Assembly (NCBI RefSeq): GCF_002288925.2
Contig: NW_022098050.1
Span: forward strand, 9,796,884-9,860,883
Direction: 5' to 3'
DNA from: Delphinapterus leucas
Lineage: Eukaryota > Chordata > Mammalia > Artiodactyla > Monodontidae
Length of the DNA stretch: 64,000 nucleotides
The notes under the pieces were generated by a model. It ran no database searches. It had not been told where the DNA came from and saw nothing but the letters and a program-made list of their open reading frames with translations. Each line of letters opens with the position of its first letter. The stretch's first letter is position 1. Shown piece after piece: positions 44,555 through 56,900 of this stretch. A program made the position numbers and the translations under genes.

Positions 44555-45870
44555 CTGTATGGCTGGGGAGTACAGTGGTCTTTTCTGCCTGTTTCAGGCC
44601 ACCAGCCAGCAAGCTATGCCAGCTGTGGAGCTCATTCTATGGCCCTACGCAGGCAGGAAACCAAATTTGAATCCCTATCTACTGCTGAATATAGCTCCCA
44701 ATCCTGCTTGACCAGGAAGCATAAACAGAGAACCCAGGCAGGCTCACAGCCAATGCTACAGTCACATATGCAGCAGCACTCAAGCAGTGAGTCCATCTGT
44801 AGAGCCAAGTCAATGGCCCCATCTGGCCAGGGAGCTTGATGTACAGTTCTTCCTGATTTGGATCACCACCCAGTGGACTGTCGTGGCCATAGAGCCTACA
44901 CTACAGACCCACACAGGCAGGGAGCAAATGTGAAGCCATGCCCAGCTACTCGGTATAGCCTCCAGTCTCACCAAACCAGGAAGCCATACCAGAGAATCTG
45001 GGCAGCTGCAGAGCCCATCCTACAGCCGTGCTTGGGCAGGAATGAAGCCAGCAGTCCTGCCCAACAGTGAAGTATAGCCTCTGGCCCTGCATAACCAGGG
45101 AGCCTTAACAGTGACTCTGGACAACCTTAGAACACAGCCTACAATACCACCCAGCCACAGAGCCCAGCCTACAGCCTTTCTCACAGCAGAGCCCATCCTA
45201 TGGGCTTGATGGATTGCTGAATGCAGCCCAAAGCCTCACTCAGGCAGTGAGCTCAGCCAGTGATCTTGTCCAACCACAGAGCATAGCTTGTAGTCCCTCC
45301 CAACCAAAAACCTGGACAGTGACCCTGTCCAACCATGGAGCAAAGTCTCTAGCCCCACCCTACTGTAGGATACAACTGGAGGCCCCTCCTGACCAAAGAG
45401 CCCAGCAGTGACCTTGATCACCAGCAGAGCACAGTCAGTGACCTACCTGATCATGAAGCCCAGCCTACAGCCCAGCCCAACTTTGGGGCACAGCCTGCTT
45501 CCCCACCTAATTACAGAACACAGCTTCAGTCCCTATCCAACTAAAAAGTCCTGCCTGTAGCCCTGCCTAAACACAGAGTTCAGCCAGCAGCACCATATAG
45601 TCAGATGTCACAGCCTGAGATTCCTCCCCACAAGACACGATTGCAGAACCAAGCCAGTAGCCCTGCCCAGTCAAGGAGTCCAGCCATGGGAACCATCCTG
45701 TCACGGAACACATCCAATGACCTTGCTCATCAAAAAGTGATTGCAGAGCCCAGCTAGTGGCCCTACCTAACCATAGAGCATAGCCAACTGCCCTGCCCAA
45801 TCAAGGAGCTCAGTGGCCCTGCTGGAATGTGGAGCAGGCTCAACAAACTGCAGACCCCAACCAGCAGCAT
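44555..45870 (+). repeat. Degenerate tandem array in the L1 5' UTR
   Basis: Roughly 30-40 bp units of the form 'cagagcccagcc' plus 'agtagccctgcccaacca' recur with many differences over about 1.3 kb. The array lies directly upstream of the outer L1 ORF1. This suggests promoter monomers of an old L1 5' UTR rather than a satellite. Overlapping open frames on both strands are composition effects. Confidence 0.7.
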
Positions 45871-46102
45871 TACTCCTGACCTAAAAGCAAAAACAGTGGC
45901 CTTGCCCAAACAGAGACCCTGAAAGCAACAGCTACCTGCCCAAGGATGCTACCAGCTGACTCGTCCAGAAATCCAAGCTGAGATTATTTGGTGAAGGACC
46001 ATCCATATGAAGTGAATCCGTAAACTCTGGAAGAGGAGACTGCTTATGCACATGTGTAGATAGTGATTCAAGGAATCAAGGATCATAAAATATCAAGTAA
46101 AC

Positions 46103-46609
46103 ATGTCAACACCAAAGGAAACTAATAAAGCTCCAATAACTAATTGTAAAGAAATGGAGATCTATGAACTATCTAACAAAGAATTCAGAATAACCCTCTT
46201 AAAAAAGCTCAGTGAACTACAAGAATACAAAGACAGCTTAAAAAAATTAGGAAAACAATCCATTAACAAAATGAGAAGTTCAACAAAGAAATAGAAACCA
46301 TAAAAAAAAAGCCAGAAATCCAAGAGCTGAGGAATATAATGACTTAATTGAATAATTCAATAGACAACTCCAGCAGCAGAACCAACCAAGCAGAAGAATC
46401 CATGAACTAGAATGTAGTCATATGAAATTATCCAGTCAGAGGAGCAAAAAGAAAAAAGAATGGAAAAGAGTGAAGAAAGCCTACAAGACTTATGAATACA
46501 TACATATATATATGTGTATACACACACACACACACAGACACAGACACACACACACACACATTATAAGAATCCCAGAAGAAGAAAAGAGAAAGGGACAGAA
46601 ACTCTATAT
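46103..46609 (+). pseudogene. Outer L1 ORF1, N-terminal part
   Basis: The reading piece from 46103 opens 'MSTPKETNKAPITNCKEMEI' and continues through a charged coiled-coil region with stops and frameshifts. A (CA)n expansion at 46518-46560 lies inside. The sequence is cut at 46609 by the nested L1 and resumes at 52602. Confidence 0.8.
46518..46560. repeat. (CA)n microsatellite
   Basis: Alternating CA with a few GA units inside the old ORF1. The minus-strand frames of repeated Val/Cys here are artefacts. Confidence 0.95.
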
Positions 46610-46755
46610 AAAGAAATAATGGCTGGGGGTGGGGAGGTGGGGGGTGGCCAAGATGGTGTAGTAGGAAGACCCTGAGCTCACCTCCTCCCACAGGCACACC
46701 AAAATTACAACAATTTACAGAGCAACTACCCATGAAAACAACCTGAAGGCTAGGA

Positions 46756-46821
46756 GAAAAGATCTTCTACATCTTTTCCTTAATGAAGGAAAAGATCTTC
46801 TACATCTTTTCCTTAATGAAG
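46756..46821 (+). repeat. 33-bp tandem duplication in the nested L1 5' UTR
   Basis: The unit starting gaaaagatcttctacatctt occurs at 46756-46788 and 46789-46821, followed by a third partial 'ttccttaatgaagga'. Confidence 0.9.
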
Positions 46822-48313
46822 GAATTCCTTAATGAAGGAATCACAACTAGGTGGATAAGAGGGGCAAAAATGAAGTATAGCCAAGACCCATACTGCCAAG
46901 TAGGTGACCCACAAATGGGAGGAAAATTACAACCGCAGATGACCTCTGCAAGGAACGAGGGGTCTGAGCCCCACATCAGGCTCCTTAGCCTGAGGGTCCT
47001 GCACCAGGAAGATAAGCCTCCAGAACATTTGGCTCTGAAGGCCAACAGGGCTTACTTTCAGGAGACCCAGAGGGCTATGGGGAAAGGGCACACACAAAAT
47101 CTCACATGCTTTGGGACCCAGGGCAGAAGCAGTAATTTGAAAGAAGCCTGGGTCAGACCCACTTGTTGATCTCAGAGAGCCTCTGGGAGAGGCAGGAGGC
47201 AATTGAAATTTACCCTGGGGACACAGATGCTGACAGCAGCCACTTTGGGGAGCTCATCCCACCAAAAGGCCACTGGTGCTGGTAAGCATCATTTTGGAAT
47301 TCTCTCTCTAGCTTATTAGTGCCAGAACCTAGCCTGGCTTACCAGCCAGTCAACACTAGTCCTGGGATGCCCCAGGCCAGGTAGCTAGCTGGGCAGGGAC
47401 ATGGCCCCACCCACCAGGACCTCCCTGAACCCCTGGCTGCCCTGGGACTGGCTCCACCTACTAGAGGGCCCCGAAATTGGCCCCACCCACCAGTGGGCTG
47501 ACACTACTCCTAGGATCGCCTCAGCTCAGGCCCCACCCACCTTCCAGCTGGCAACAACTCCAGGACCCCAGGACCCTGAAGCCAGAGACCCTAGGACCTG
47601 GTTCCTCCCACTAATTGGCCAGCACTAATCCCAGGTATTCCTGGACCCTGGAACCACCTACCAACAGGCCAACACCAGCTCTGGGACTCCTGGCTCCACA
47701 GCCAGAAACCCCAGGACATGGTGTCTTCCATCAGTAGGCTGGCACTAGCCACAGGACCAAGCCTCACCCACAGGTGGGTGGGCACCAGTCCCAGGATCCC
47801 CTGGGCCACAGCTCTACCCACCATTGAGCCAAAACCAGGAGAGGAACTCCTCTGGCTGTGCAGTCAGCCACACCAGCACCCAGCCCCACCCACAAGTAGC
47901 CAGCAGTCTCCATACAAGGCAGGGCCTGAAAACCAACCATATTGGAGGCCAGCCCCACCCACAATTGTGCCCACAGTAGTCAGCCCACCATAACAGAACT
48001 AACCACACAGCCAACATAGAGGGCACTCCCAGAGCATATAGCTCTACTGACCAGAGGGGAGTGCACTTCTGGGTCCCATAAGACATTTCCTACATAAGGC
48101 CACTTCTCCAAGACTGGGAAACATAACCAACTTACCAAATATGTAGGAATAAAAACAGAAAATTAGGCAAAATGAGGTGACAAAGAAATATGTTCCAAAT
48201 GAAGGAACAAGATAAAAACCAAAAAAAGAACTAAATGAATTGGAGATGAGCAATCTACCCAGTAAAGAGTTTAAGGTAATAATCATAAAGATGCTCAAAG
48301 AACTCAGGAGAAG

Positions 48314-48617
48314 GAACTTCCCAGGTGGTCAAATGGTAAAGAATCTGCCTTCCAATGCAGAGGATGCAGGTTCGATCCCTGGCTGGGGAACTAAGATCCC
48401 ACATGCTGCGGGACAACTAAGCCCACATGCCACAACTACTGAGCTCATGCGACTCAATGAGAACCCGCATGTCACAAACTACAGAGCCCACGTGCCCTGG
48501 AGCCCGCCTGCCACAACTAGAGAGAGAAAAAAACCCATATGCCACAACTAGAGAGAAGCCCAAGTGCCGTGATGAAGAGAACGCGCGCCGCAATGAAAGA
48601 TCCTGCATGCCTCAAAA
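48314..48617 (+). mobile_element. CHR/related SINE, long older form
   Basis: Head 'aacttcccaggtggtcaaat', B box 'ggttcgatccctggctgggg', repeated 'ccacaactagagagaa' and tail 'gcatgcctcaaaaaaa'. A perfect 17-bp duplication (aaagaactcaggagaag) lies at 48297-48313 and 48618-48634. Sequence differences from the other SINEs suggest an older subfamily. Confidence 0.92.
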
Positions 48618-49121
48618 AAAGAACTCAGGAGAAGATTAGATGAACAGAGTGAGAAGTTAGAAGTTTTTAACAAAGAGTTAGAAAATATAGAGAAGAACCA
48701 AACAAAGCTGAAGAATACAATAACTGAAATAAAAAATACACTAGAGGAATCAATAGTAGATTAGATGAGACAGGAATGGATCAGCAGACTGGAAGACAGA
48801 GTAGTGGAAATCACTGAAGCTGAACAAATAAAAGAATTTAAAAAATGAGGACAGTATAAGAAAACCCTGGGGCAACATCAAGCATCCTAACATTTGCAAT
48901 ATAGGGGTCTAGAACGAGAAGGGAGAGAGAAAGGGACAAAGAACATTTTATAAGGTATAATAGCTGAAGACTTTCCTAACCTAGGAAAGGAAACAGATAC
49001 TCAGGTCCAATTTGTACAGAGAGTCCCAAACAGGATCAACCCAAAGAGGACCACATCATGACACATTGTAATTAAATTGACAAAAATTAAAGATAGAGAG
49101 AATATTAAAAGGAACAAGGGA

Positions 49122-49324
49122 GGGGCTTCCCTGGTGGCGCAGTGGTTGAGAGTCCGCCTGCTGATGCAGGGGACATGGGTTCGTGCCCCAGGTCTGGGAA
49201 GATCCCACATGCCACAGAGCGGCTGGGCCCGTGAGCCATGGCCGCTGAGCCTGCACATCCAGAGCCTGTGCTCCACAACGGGAGAGGCCACAACAGTGAG
49301 AGGCCCGTGTACTGCCAAAAAAAG
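49122..49324 (+). mobile_element. CHR-type SINE, short form
   Basis: Head 'gggcttccctggtggcgcag', B box 'gggttcgtgccccaggt', end 'gaggcccgtgtactgcc' and a short A tail. Flanking duplication gaacaaggga (49112-49121) and gcaacaaggga (49325-49335). Confidence 0.93.
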
Positions 49325-49756
49325 GCAACAAGGGAAAAGCAACAAGTTATGTACAAAGGAAACCCATAAGGCTATGAGCTGATTTTCAGCAGAAATTCTG
49401 CAGACCAGAAGGAAGTGCAAGATATATTTAAAGTGATGAAAGGGAAAAACCTAAAATCAAGAATACTCTACCTGGTGAGGCTCTCATTCAGATTTGAAGG
49501 AGAGATCAAAGTTTAACAGACAAGCAAAAGCTAAAAGCATTCAGCACCATGAAACCAGCTTTGCAAGAAATGTTAGAGTTCTCTAAGCAGAAAAGAAAAG
49601 GCCGTGACTAGAAATATGAAAAGTATGGAAGGAAAAATCACATTGGTAAAGTAAAATATACAGTAAAGGTAGTAGCCCAACCACTTATAAAGCTACTAGG
49701 AAGGTTAAAAGACAAAAGTAGTAAAATCATTTATATCCACAGTAAATATTAAGGGA

Positions 49757-51650
49757 TACTCACCACTTTTATTCAACATAGTATTGAAAGTTCTAGCTAC
49801 AGCAATCAGATAAGAAAAAGAAATAAAATAAATCCAAAAAGGAGAGGAAGAAGTAAAAATGTCAGTTTGCAGATGACATGGTACTGTACATAGAAAATAC
49901 TAAAGATGCAACCAAAAAGCTACTAGAATTTATCAATGAATTCAGTAAACTTGCAGAATACAAAATTAATATACAGAAATCTGTTTCATTTCTATACACT
50001 AACAATGAACTATCAGAAAGAAAATTAAGAAAACAATCCCATTCACAACTGCATCAAAAAGAATGGAATACCTGGGAATAAATCCAAGGAGGTTAAAAAT
50101 CTGTACTCAGAAAACTGAAAGACACTGATGAAAGAAATTGAAGATGACACAACAGATGGAAAGATATACCATGCTCATGGACTGGAAGAATTAATGTTGT
50201 TAAAATGACCATGCTACCCAAGGCAATTGAGAGATTCAGTGTAATCCCTATCAAATACCACTTGCATTTTTCACAGGACTAGAACAAATAATTCTAAAAT
50301 CTGTGTGGAAATACGAAAGACTCTGAATAGTGAAAACGATCTTGAGAACAAAGAAGAAAACAGAAGATATCACATTCCCTGATTTCAAACTATACTACAA
50401 AGCTACAGTAATCAAAACAGTATGACACAGGCAAAAATACATAGATTAATGGAACTGAATAAAGAGCCCAGAAATGAACCCACAGGGTTATACAGGGTTA
50501 ATTAATCTATGACAAAGGAAGCAAGAATATACAATGGGGAAAGTACAGCCTCTTCAATAAGTAGGAAAACTGGACAGCTATATACAAGACAATCAAACTG
50601 GACTACTTTCTCACACCATGTACAAAACTAAACGCAAAATGGATTAAAGACTTAAACATAAGACCTGAAACCATAGTACTTCTGGAAGAAAACATAGGAA
50701 ATATGCTCTTTGACATAAATCTTAGCAATACTGTTTTGGATATGTCTCCTCAGGCAAAGGAAACAAAAGCAAAAATAGACAGATGGTTCTACATCAAACT
50801 AAAAAGCTTTTGCACATTGAAGAAAACTATCAACAAGTTGCCTACTGGATGGTAAAAGATATTGCAAATGATATCTGACAAGGAGTTAATATCCAAAATA
50901 TACAAGAACTCATACAACTCAACATCAAAAAATAAAGAGCTTGATTTAAAAATGGACAGAGGACCTTAATAGATATTTTTCCAAAGAAGACATACACATG
51001 GCCAACAAGCATATTAAAAGCTCAACATCAACGCAAGAGGGAAGAGATATGGGGATATATGTATATGTATAACTGATTCATTTTGTTATAAAGCAGAGAC
51101 TAACACACCATTGTAAAGCAATTTTACTCCAATAAAGATGTTAAAAAAATAAAAATAAAATAAAATAAAAGCTCAACAAAACTAATCATCACGGAAATGC
51201 AAATCAAAATCACAATGAGATATCACCTCATGCCTGTCAGAATGGCAATTATCAAAAAAACAACAAATAGCAAATGTTGGCAAGGATGTGGAGAGAAGGG
51301 AACCCTTGTGCACTGTTGGTGGCAGCATAAATTGGTGCAGCCACTATGGAGAACAATATGGAGATTCCTCAAAAAATTAAAACTGGAGCTACCATATGAT
51401 CCAGCAATTCTACTTCTGGGTATTTATCTGAGGAAAATGAAAACACTAATTCAGAAAGATATATGCACCCCTATGTTCATTGCAGCATTATTTACAATAG
51501 CCAAGATATGGAAGCATCCTAAGTGCTCACTGATAGGTGAATGGATAAAGAAGATGTAGTATATATATACAATGGAATATTAATCAGCCATAAAAGAGAA
51601 TGAAATCTTGCCATTTTCAACAACATGGATGGACCCAAAGGGTATTATGC
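49757..51650 (+). pseudogene. Nested L1 ORF2, RT late part to C-terminus
   Basis: It begins at 'actcaccacttttattcaac', just before the RT active-site segment. The catalytic motif reads [11 protein letters not shown] (about 49865-49900). The endonuclease and most of the RT domain are missing, which implies a deletion of about 2 kb relative to L1-A. A C-terminal piece is open at 51197-51559 (120 residues, with '[20 protein letters not shown]'). A short young L1 stub interrupts it at 51028-51166. It is inactive. Confidence 0.82.
51028..51166 (+). mobile_element. Very short young L1 3' stub
   Basis: About 140 bp with the L1 3' end ('gggaagagatatggggatat', 'tttactccaataaagatgtt') and an A-rich tail with taaaa units. 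The 12-bp duplication aaaagctcaaca lies at 51016-51027 and 51167-51178. Confidence 0.93.
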
Positions 51651-52455
51651 TAAGTGAAATAAGTCAGACAAAGACAAATACTGTATGACTTTTTTTATGT
51701 GTAGAATCTTAAAAACAAAACAAAGGAACAATCATAACCTAACAGAAACAGAGTAATAGATACAGAGAACAAACTGGTTGTTGCTAGAGAGGAGGGGGTT
51801 TGTGGGAAGAGAGAAATAACTGATGGAATTTAAGAGGTACAAAGTTTCAGTTACAAAATAAATGAGTTACAGGTATAAAATGTACCTTGTGGGAATATAG
51901 TCAATAATTATGTAGTATCTTTGTGTGGTGACAGATGACAACTGGGCTTATTATGGTGATCATTCTGAAATCTATAGAAATATTGAACCACAATGCTGTG
52001 TACCAGGAACTAACATAGTTTTGTAGGTAAATTATACTTCAAAGGCAAACAGAAACAAGCAAACAAATTCATAGAAAAAGAGATCAGATTTGTGGCTATC
52101 AGAGGCAGGAGTTGGGGGAGGAGGAATTAGATGAAGGTAGTCAAAAGGTACAAACTTACAGTTATAAGATAAATAAGTACTAGGGGCATAACATAAAACA
52201 TAACAAAGAAGATTAACACTGCTGTATGTTATAAATGAAAGTTGTTTAAGAGAGTAAATCGTGAGTTCTCATCACAAAGAAAATTTTTTTTCTATTTTTT
52301 GAAATGTTGGATCTATATGAGATGAAGGATGTTCACTAAACTTACTGTGGTAATCATTTAATGAAGTATATAAGTTGAATCATTGTGTCATACACCTTAA
52401 ACTTATACAGTTCTATATGACAACATATATCTCAATAATACTGGGGGAAAAACCC
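51650..52455 (+). other. Nested L1 3' UTR
   Basis: Two similar tracts ('aaagtttcagttacaaaata' near 51842 and 'caaacttacagttataagat' near 52151) suggest an internal 3' UTR repeat. It ends 'caacatatatctcaataata' and 'ctgggggaaaaac', typical of an old L1MA/MB-like 3' end. Confidence 0.75.
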
Positions 52456-52589
52456 TAAAGTAAATATGGCAGATAAAGTTGGGTTGTGGATACAAGATTT
52501 TATCTCTTCATTTTCTATTGCTTTCTGTATGTTTTTAACTTTTCACAATAAAACCAATTCCCTACACTCTCTCAAACACACAAAAAGAA
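52456..52589 (+). other. Candidate 3' transduced sequence
   Basis: Between the L1 3' end and the right target duplication lie about 130 bp not belonging to L1. They contain 'cacaataaaacc' (an AATAAA signal at about 52548-52553) and end in an A-rich 'caaaaagaaaaag'. This is the layout expected of read-through transcription followed by retrotransposition. Confidence 0.6.
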
Positions 52590-52601
52590 AAAGAAATAAT
52601 G

Positions 52602-53020
52602 ACTGAAAACTTTCCAAATACTGTGAGAGAAATGTATACTCAGATTCATGAGCCCCAAAATACCCCAAATAGGTAACACCTGAAAAGAAGCACATTATAA
52701 TTAAATTTGAAAGTCAAAAACAAGAAGAGAATTTTGAAAGCAGCAAAAGAAAACCACCTCATCACATACAACGGTACCCGCATGAGATTATACAGCATAA
52801 TTCTCCACTGAAATTTTGCAGGCCAACAGAGAGTGGGGTGATGATATATTCAAAATACTGAAAGAAAGAAACTGTCTATTAAGAATACTATTATAACTGG
52901 CAAAGCCATCCTTTACCAATGAAGGAGAGATAAAGATATTCCTGAACAAACAAAAGCTGAGGGACTTCACTACCACTAGAACTGCCTTACAAAAAATGCC
53001 AAAGTGCCTTCTTCAAGTAG
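52602..53020 (+). pseudogene. Outer L1 ORF1, C-terminal part
   Basis: It resumes 'actgaaaactttccaaatac' after the nested L1 and continues through the RNA-binding and C-terminal parts of ORF1 ('aaattttgcaggccaacaga', 'gaacaaacaaaagctgaggg'). Stops and frameshifts throughout. Confidence 0.8.
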
Positions 53021-53599
53021 AAATAAAAGGATGCTAATTAACATCACAAACAAATAGGGATGTGTAAAACTCACTGGTAATGGCAAATATATAGTCAAAG
53101 TCAGATTCTCTAATATTATAATGGTGGTGTATAACTCACTTACAACTCTAGATTAAAAGTAAGAAACATAAATGTATTAAAAATACCCACAACTACAATA
53201 ATTTGATATTGGATACATAAAATTGAAAAGATATAAATTATAACATCAATAACCTAAGTTGTAAGGAAGGGATAAGTAAAAGTATAAAGTTTATGTATGC
53301 TCTAGAAGTTAAGTTGTTTTTAGCTTAAAATAAAATAATGGTTGGGGACTATACTACCCTATTCTCAACAATGGATAGATGATCCAGACATGTATATATT
53401 ATATGTAAGCTTCATAGTAACCCAAAGAATAAATCTATAATAGGTACACAAAAGATTATGATAAAGGACTCATAGCATACCACTACAAAAAGTCATCAAA
53501 CTGCAAAGGAAGACAGCAAAAAGATAAGCAAGGAAAAATGGATCTACAAAACAGTCAGAAAAAAAATTTAATGGCAAGTAAGTTCTTACCTATCAATAA
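53021..53599 (+). other. Outer L1 inter-ORF spacer
   Basis: AT-rich sequence between ORF1 and ORF2 of the outer element, as found in old mammalian L1s. No open frame of note. Confidence 0.65.
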
Positions 53600-56500
53600 T
53601 TAAATATAAATAGATTAAATTCTGCATTCAAAAGACATAGAATGGCTGAATGGATTAAAAAAAAAGATCCAATGATGTGCTGCCTACAAGAGACTCACTT
53701 CAGCTTTAAGGACACACATAGAGTGAAGGGATGGAAAAGGATATTTCAAGCAAATAGTAACCAAAAGAAACCAGGGGTGGCTATATTTATATCAGACAAG
53801 ATATACTTTAAGTTGAAAGTGTTCAAAAGAGACAAAGAAGGTCATCACATAATAATAAAGGGATCAATCTATGGAGAAGATATAACGATTGTAAATACTT
53901 ATGCATTCAAATTGGAGCACCTAAACATACAAAGCAAATAATAACAGAATTAAAAGGAGAAATAAACAGCAATACAATAATAGTTTAGGACTTTAATACC
54001 TCACTGTTAACAATGGATCAGTTGTCTAGAGAAAATATCAATGAGTAAACAGTGGATTTGAACAACATTATAGACCAAACGACCTAACAGACATATACAG
54101 AACATTCCAACCAACAGCAGCATAATACATTCTTCTCAAGCACCCATGGAATATGTTCTAGGATAGGTTATGTGTTAGGCCACAAAACAAGGCTCAACAA
54201 ATTCAAGAAGACTGAAGTCATACTAAGTATCATGTCCAATCACATGATATGAAACTAGAAATCAATAAGAGGAGGAATGCTGAAAAATTCACAAATACAT
54301 GGAAATTAAAAAACACACTCCTGAACAACCAATGGATCAAAGAAGAAATCAAAATGGAAATAAAAAATATCTTGAGACAAACAAAAATGAAAACACAACA
54401 TACCAAAACTTAAGGGAAGCAGCAAAAGCAGTTATAAGAAGGAAATTTGTAGAAATAAACATGCAAAAGAACAAAGAAAAATCTCAGATAAACGACCTGA
54501 TTTTACATCCAAGGAATTAGAAAAAGAAGAACAAACTAAGCCCAAATTAGCAGAAGAAAAGATATAATAAAGAGGACAGCAGAAATAAATGAAATAGAGA
54601 ATAAGAAAACAACAGAAAAGATGAACAAAACCAAGATCCGGTTCTTCAAAAAGTTAAGCCAAATTGACAAACCTTTAGCTAAACTAACCAAGAAAGAGAG
54701 AGACCCAAATAAGTAAAATTATAAATGAAGAGGAGACATTACAACTGATACCATAGAAATACAAAGGATCATAAGAGACTATTATGAAAAATTAAACACC
54801 AACAAATTGGATAATCTAGAAGAAATAGATACATTTGCAGAAACATGCAACCTACCAAGACTGAATCATGAAGAAATAGAAAATATGAACAGATCAATAA
54901 TGACTAAGGGGTTTGCATCAGTAAAAAAAATTATCAACAAAGGAAAGCCCATACCAAATTACTTCACTGGTTAAGGTTAACTCTACCAAATATAAGGATG
55001 AATTAATGCCAATTCTTCTCAAACTCTTCCAAAAAAAAAAAATGAAGAGGAGGGAAAACTCGCAAATACATTTACAAGGCCAGCATTACCCTGATAGCAA
55101 AGGCAGATAAGGACACTTCAAGAAAAAAAATCTACAGGCAATATTCCTGATGAATATAGATACAAAAAGGATCAACAAAATACTAGCAAACCAAATTCAA
55201 CAGCACATTAATAAAATCATATATGATTATCAAGTGGTATTTATCACTGGGATGCAAGGAGGGTTCAAACTATGGAAATCAATAAATGTGATACATCACC
55301 TTATCAGAAGGATAGATAAAAATCACATGATCACCTCAATAAATACAGAAAAGGTATTTGACAAAAGTCACCATCCATTCATGATAAAAACTCTCAAAAA
55401 ATAGGTATAGAAGGCCATACCACTACACAATAAAGGCCATATTTGTAAAGCTCACAGGTAGCATCATACTCAACAGTGAAAGATTGAAAAGGTTTCCTTT
55501 AATAAAGTGATCAAGACAAGGGTTCCCACTCTCATCACTCTCATTCAACATAGTAATTGAAGTCCTAGCCAGAGAAATAAGGCAAGAAAAAACAAAAGAA
55601 AAGGCATCCCAATTGGCAAGGAAGAAGTAAAATTGTCTGTTTGTAAATGACATGATCTTATATATGGAAAATCCTAAAGACTCCACCAAAAAACTGGAAA
55701 CTAATCAATGAATTTGGTAAAGTTGCAGGATATGGAATCAATATACAAATATCAGGTGCATTTCTACTCACTAACAATGAATTAGCCAAAAAATAAAGTT
55801 AAAAATTCCCATTTACAATAACATCAAAAACAACAAAATACATACAAATAAATTTAATCAAGGAGGTGAAAAATCTGTCTACTGAAAAGTATAAGAAATT
55901 GATGAAAGAAATTGAAGAAGACACAAATAAATGGAAAGATACCCCATGTTCATTGATCAGAAGAATTAATATTGTTAAAATGCCCATACTACACAAAGTG
56001 ATCTATAGATTCAATGGAATCCCTGTCAAGATTCCAATGGCATTTTTTACAGATATAGGAAAAGGCAATCCTGAGAAGGAAGAATAAAGCTGGAGGCATC
56101 ACACGTCCTGAATTCAAACTATATTACAAAGTTACAATAGTCAAAACAGTATAGTACTGCTATATAAACAGACACAGAGCAATGGAACAGAATAGAGAGC
56201 CCAGAAGTAAACCTATATGTATACAGTCAACTAATATTTGACAAGGGAGCCAACAATACTCAATGGAGAAAAGGTAGTCTCCTCAATAAATGGTGTTGGG
56301 GAAACTGGACAGCCGCATGTAAAGGAATGAAATTGGACCCCTATCTTTCACTACTTGGAGAAATTAACATGAAGTGGGTTAAATAAAAACTTACATGTAC
56401 AACCTGAAGCCACAAAACTCCTAGAAGAAAACATAGGGGAAAACTTCTTGATATTGGTCTTGGCAATGATTTTATAGATGCCTAAAGCACAAGCCACATA

Positions 56501-56900
56501 AGCAAAAATAAACAAGTGGGACTACATCAAACTAAAAGCTTCTGCACAACAAAAGAACACTCAACAAACTAAAAAGGTAATCTATGGAATGGGGGAAGCT
56601 CTTTGCAAACCACATATCTAACAAAGGGATATTAACCCAAAATATATGAGGAACTCATACAACTCAATAGCAAAACAACAAACAAAAAAACAATTTTAAA
56701 AATAGGCAAAGGACCTGAGTTGACATTTTTCCAAAGAAGACATTCAAATGACCAACAGATACATGAAAAAGTGCTCAAAGTCACCAATCATTAAGGAAAT
56801 GCAAATCAGAAACAAAATGAGATATCATCTCACACTTGTTAGAATGGCTATTACCAAAAAGGCAAGTGATAACAAGTGCTTGTGAGGATGTAGAGAAAAG
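53600..56900 (+). pseudogene. Outer L1 ORF2 (endonuclease/RT), decayed
   Basis: The endonuclease is recognisable at 53642-53941, with 'CCLQETHFSFKDTHRVKGW' including the catalytic glutamate of QETH and, later, 'GEDITIVN'. RT pieces appear at 54299-54520, 55150-55404 ('[20 protein letters not shown]') and 55866-56087. The RT active site region near 55637-55665 reads FVND-like, so it is inactivated. The C-terminal sequence continues to about 56900. Many frameshifts. Confidence 0.83.

Larger units (their letters stand above)
48240..49610 (+). pseudogene. Nested L1 ORF1, broken
   Basis: It encodes remnants of the ORF1 RNA chaperone. The 'EMSNLPSKEFKVIIIKMLKEL' start region is followed, after a SINE, by the coiled-coil stretch and later by the RNA-binding part. 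A second SINE at 49122-49324 interrupts the frame. Stops such as the one near 48762 show that it is inactive. The exact start codon is uncertain. Confidence 0.75.
46622..52589 (+). mobile_element. Nested L1 inserted in the outer L1
   Basis: The 5' start has 'ggccaagatggtgtagtagg', followed by a 5' UTR to about 48090, ORF1, and ORF2 lacking its first part. The 3' UTR runs to about 52450, with an extra 130-bp tail. The duplication aaagaaataatg lies at 46610-46621 and 52590-52601. Two SINEs (48314-48617, 49122-49324) and a short L1 stub (51028-51166) are inserted inside. Confidence 0.9.

Noticed and set aside
44495..45420. Open frames in a repetitive, proline/serine/glutamine-rich region that could look like a mucin-type gene
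   Set aside because: Frames on both strands arise from a degenerate tandem array in an L1 5' UTR and are broken by stops.
44555..45870. CRISPR-like regular repeats
   Set aside because: Units are degenerate, directly abutting and variable in length, with no unique spacers, in a mammalian L1.
46357..46557. Cys/Val repeat protein on the minus strand
   Set aside because: It is a translation of a (CA)n microsatellite.
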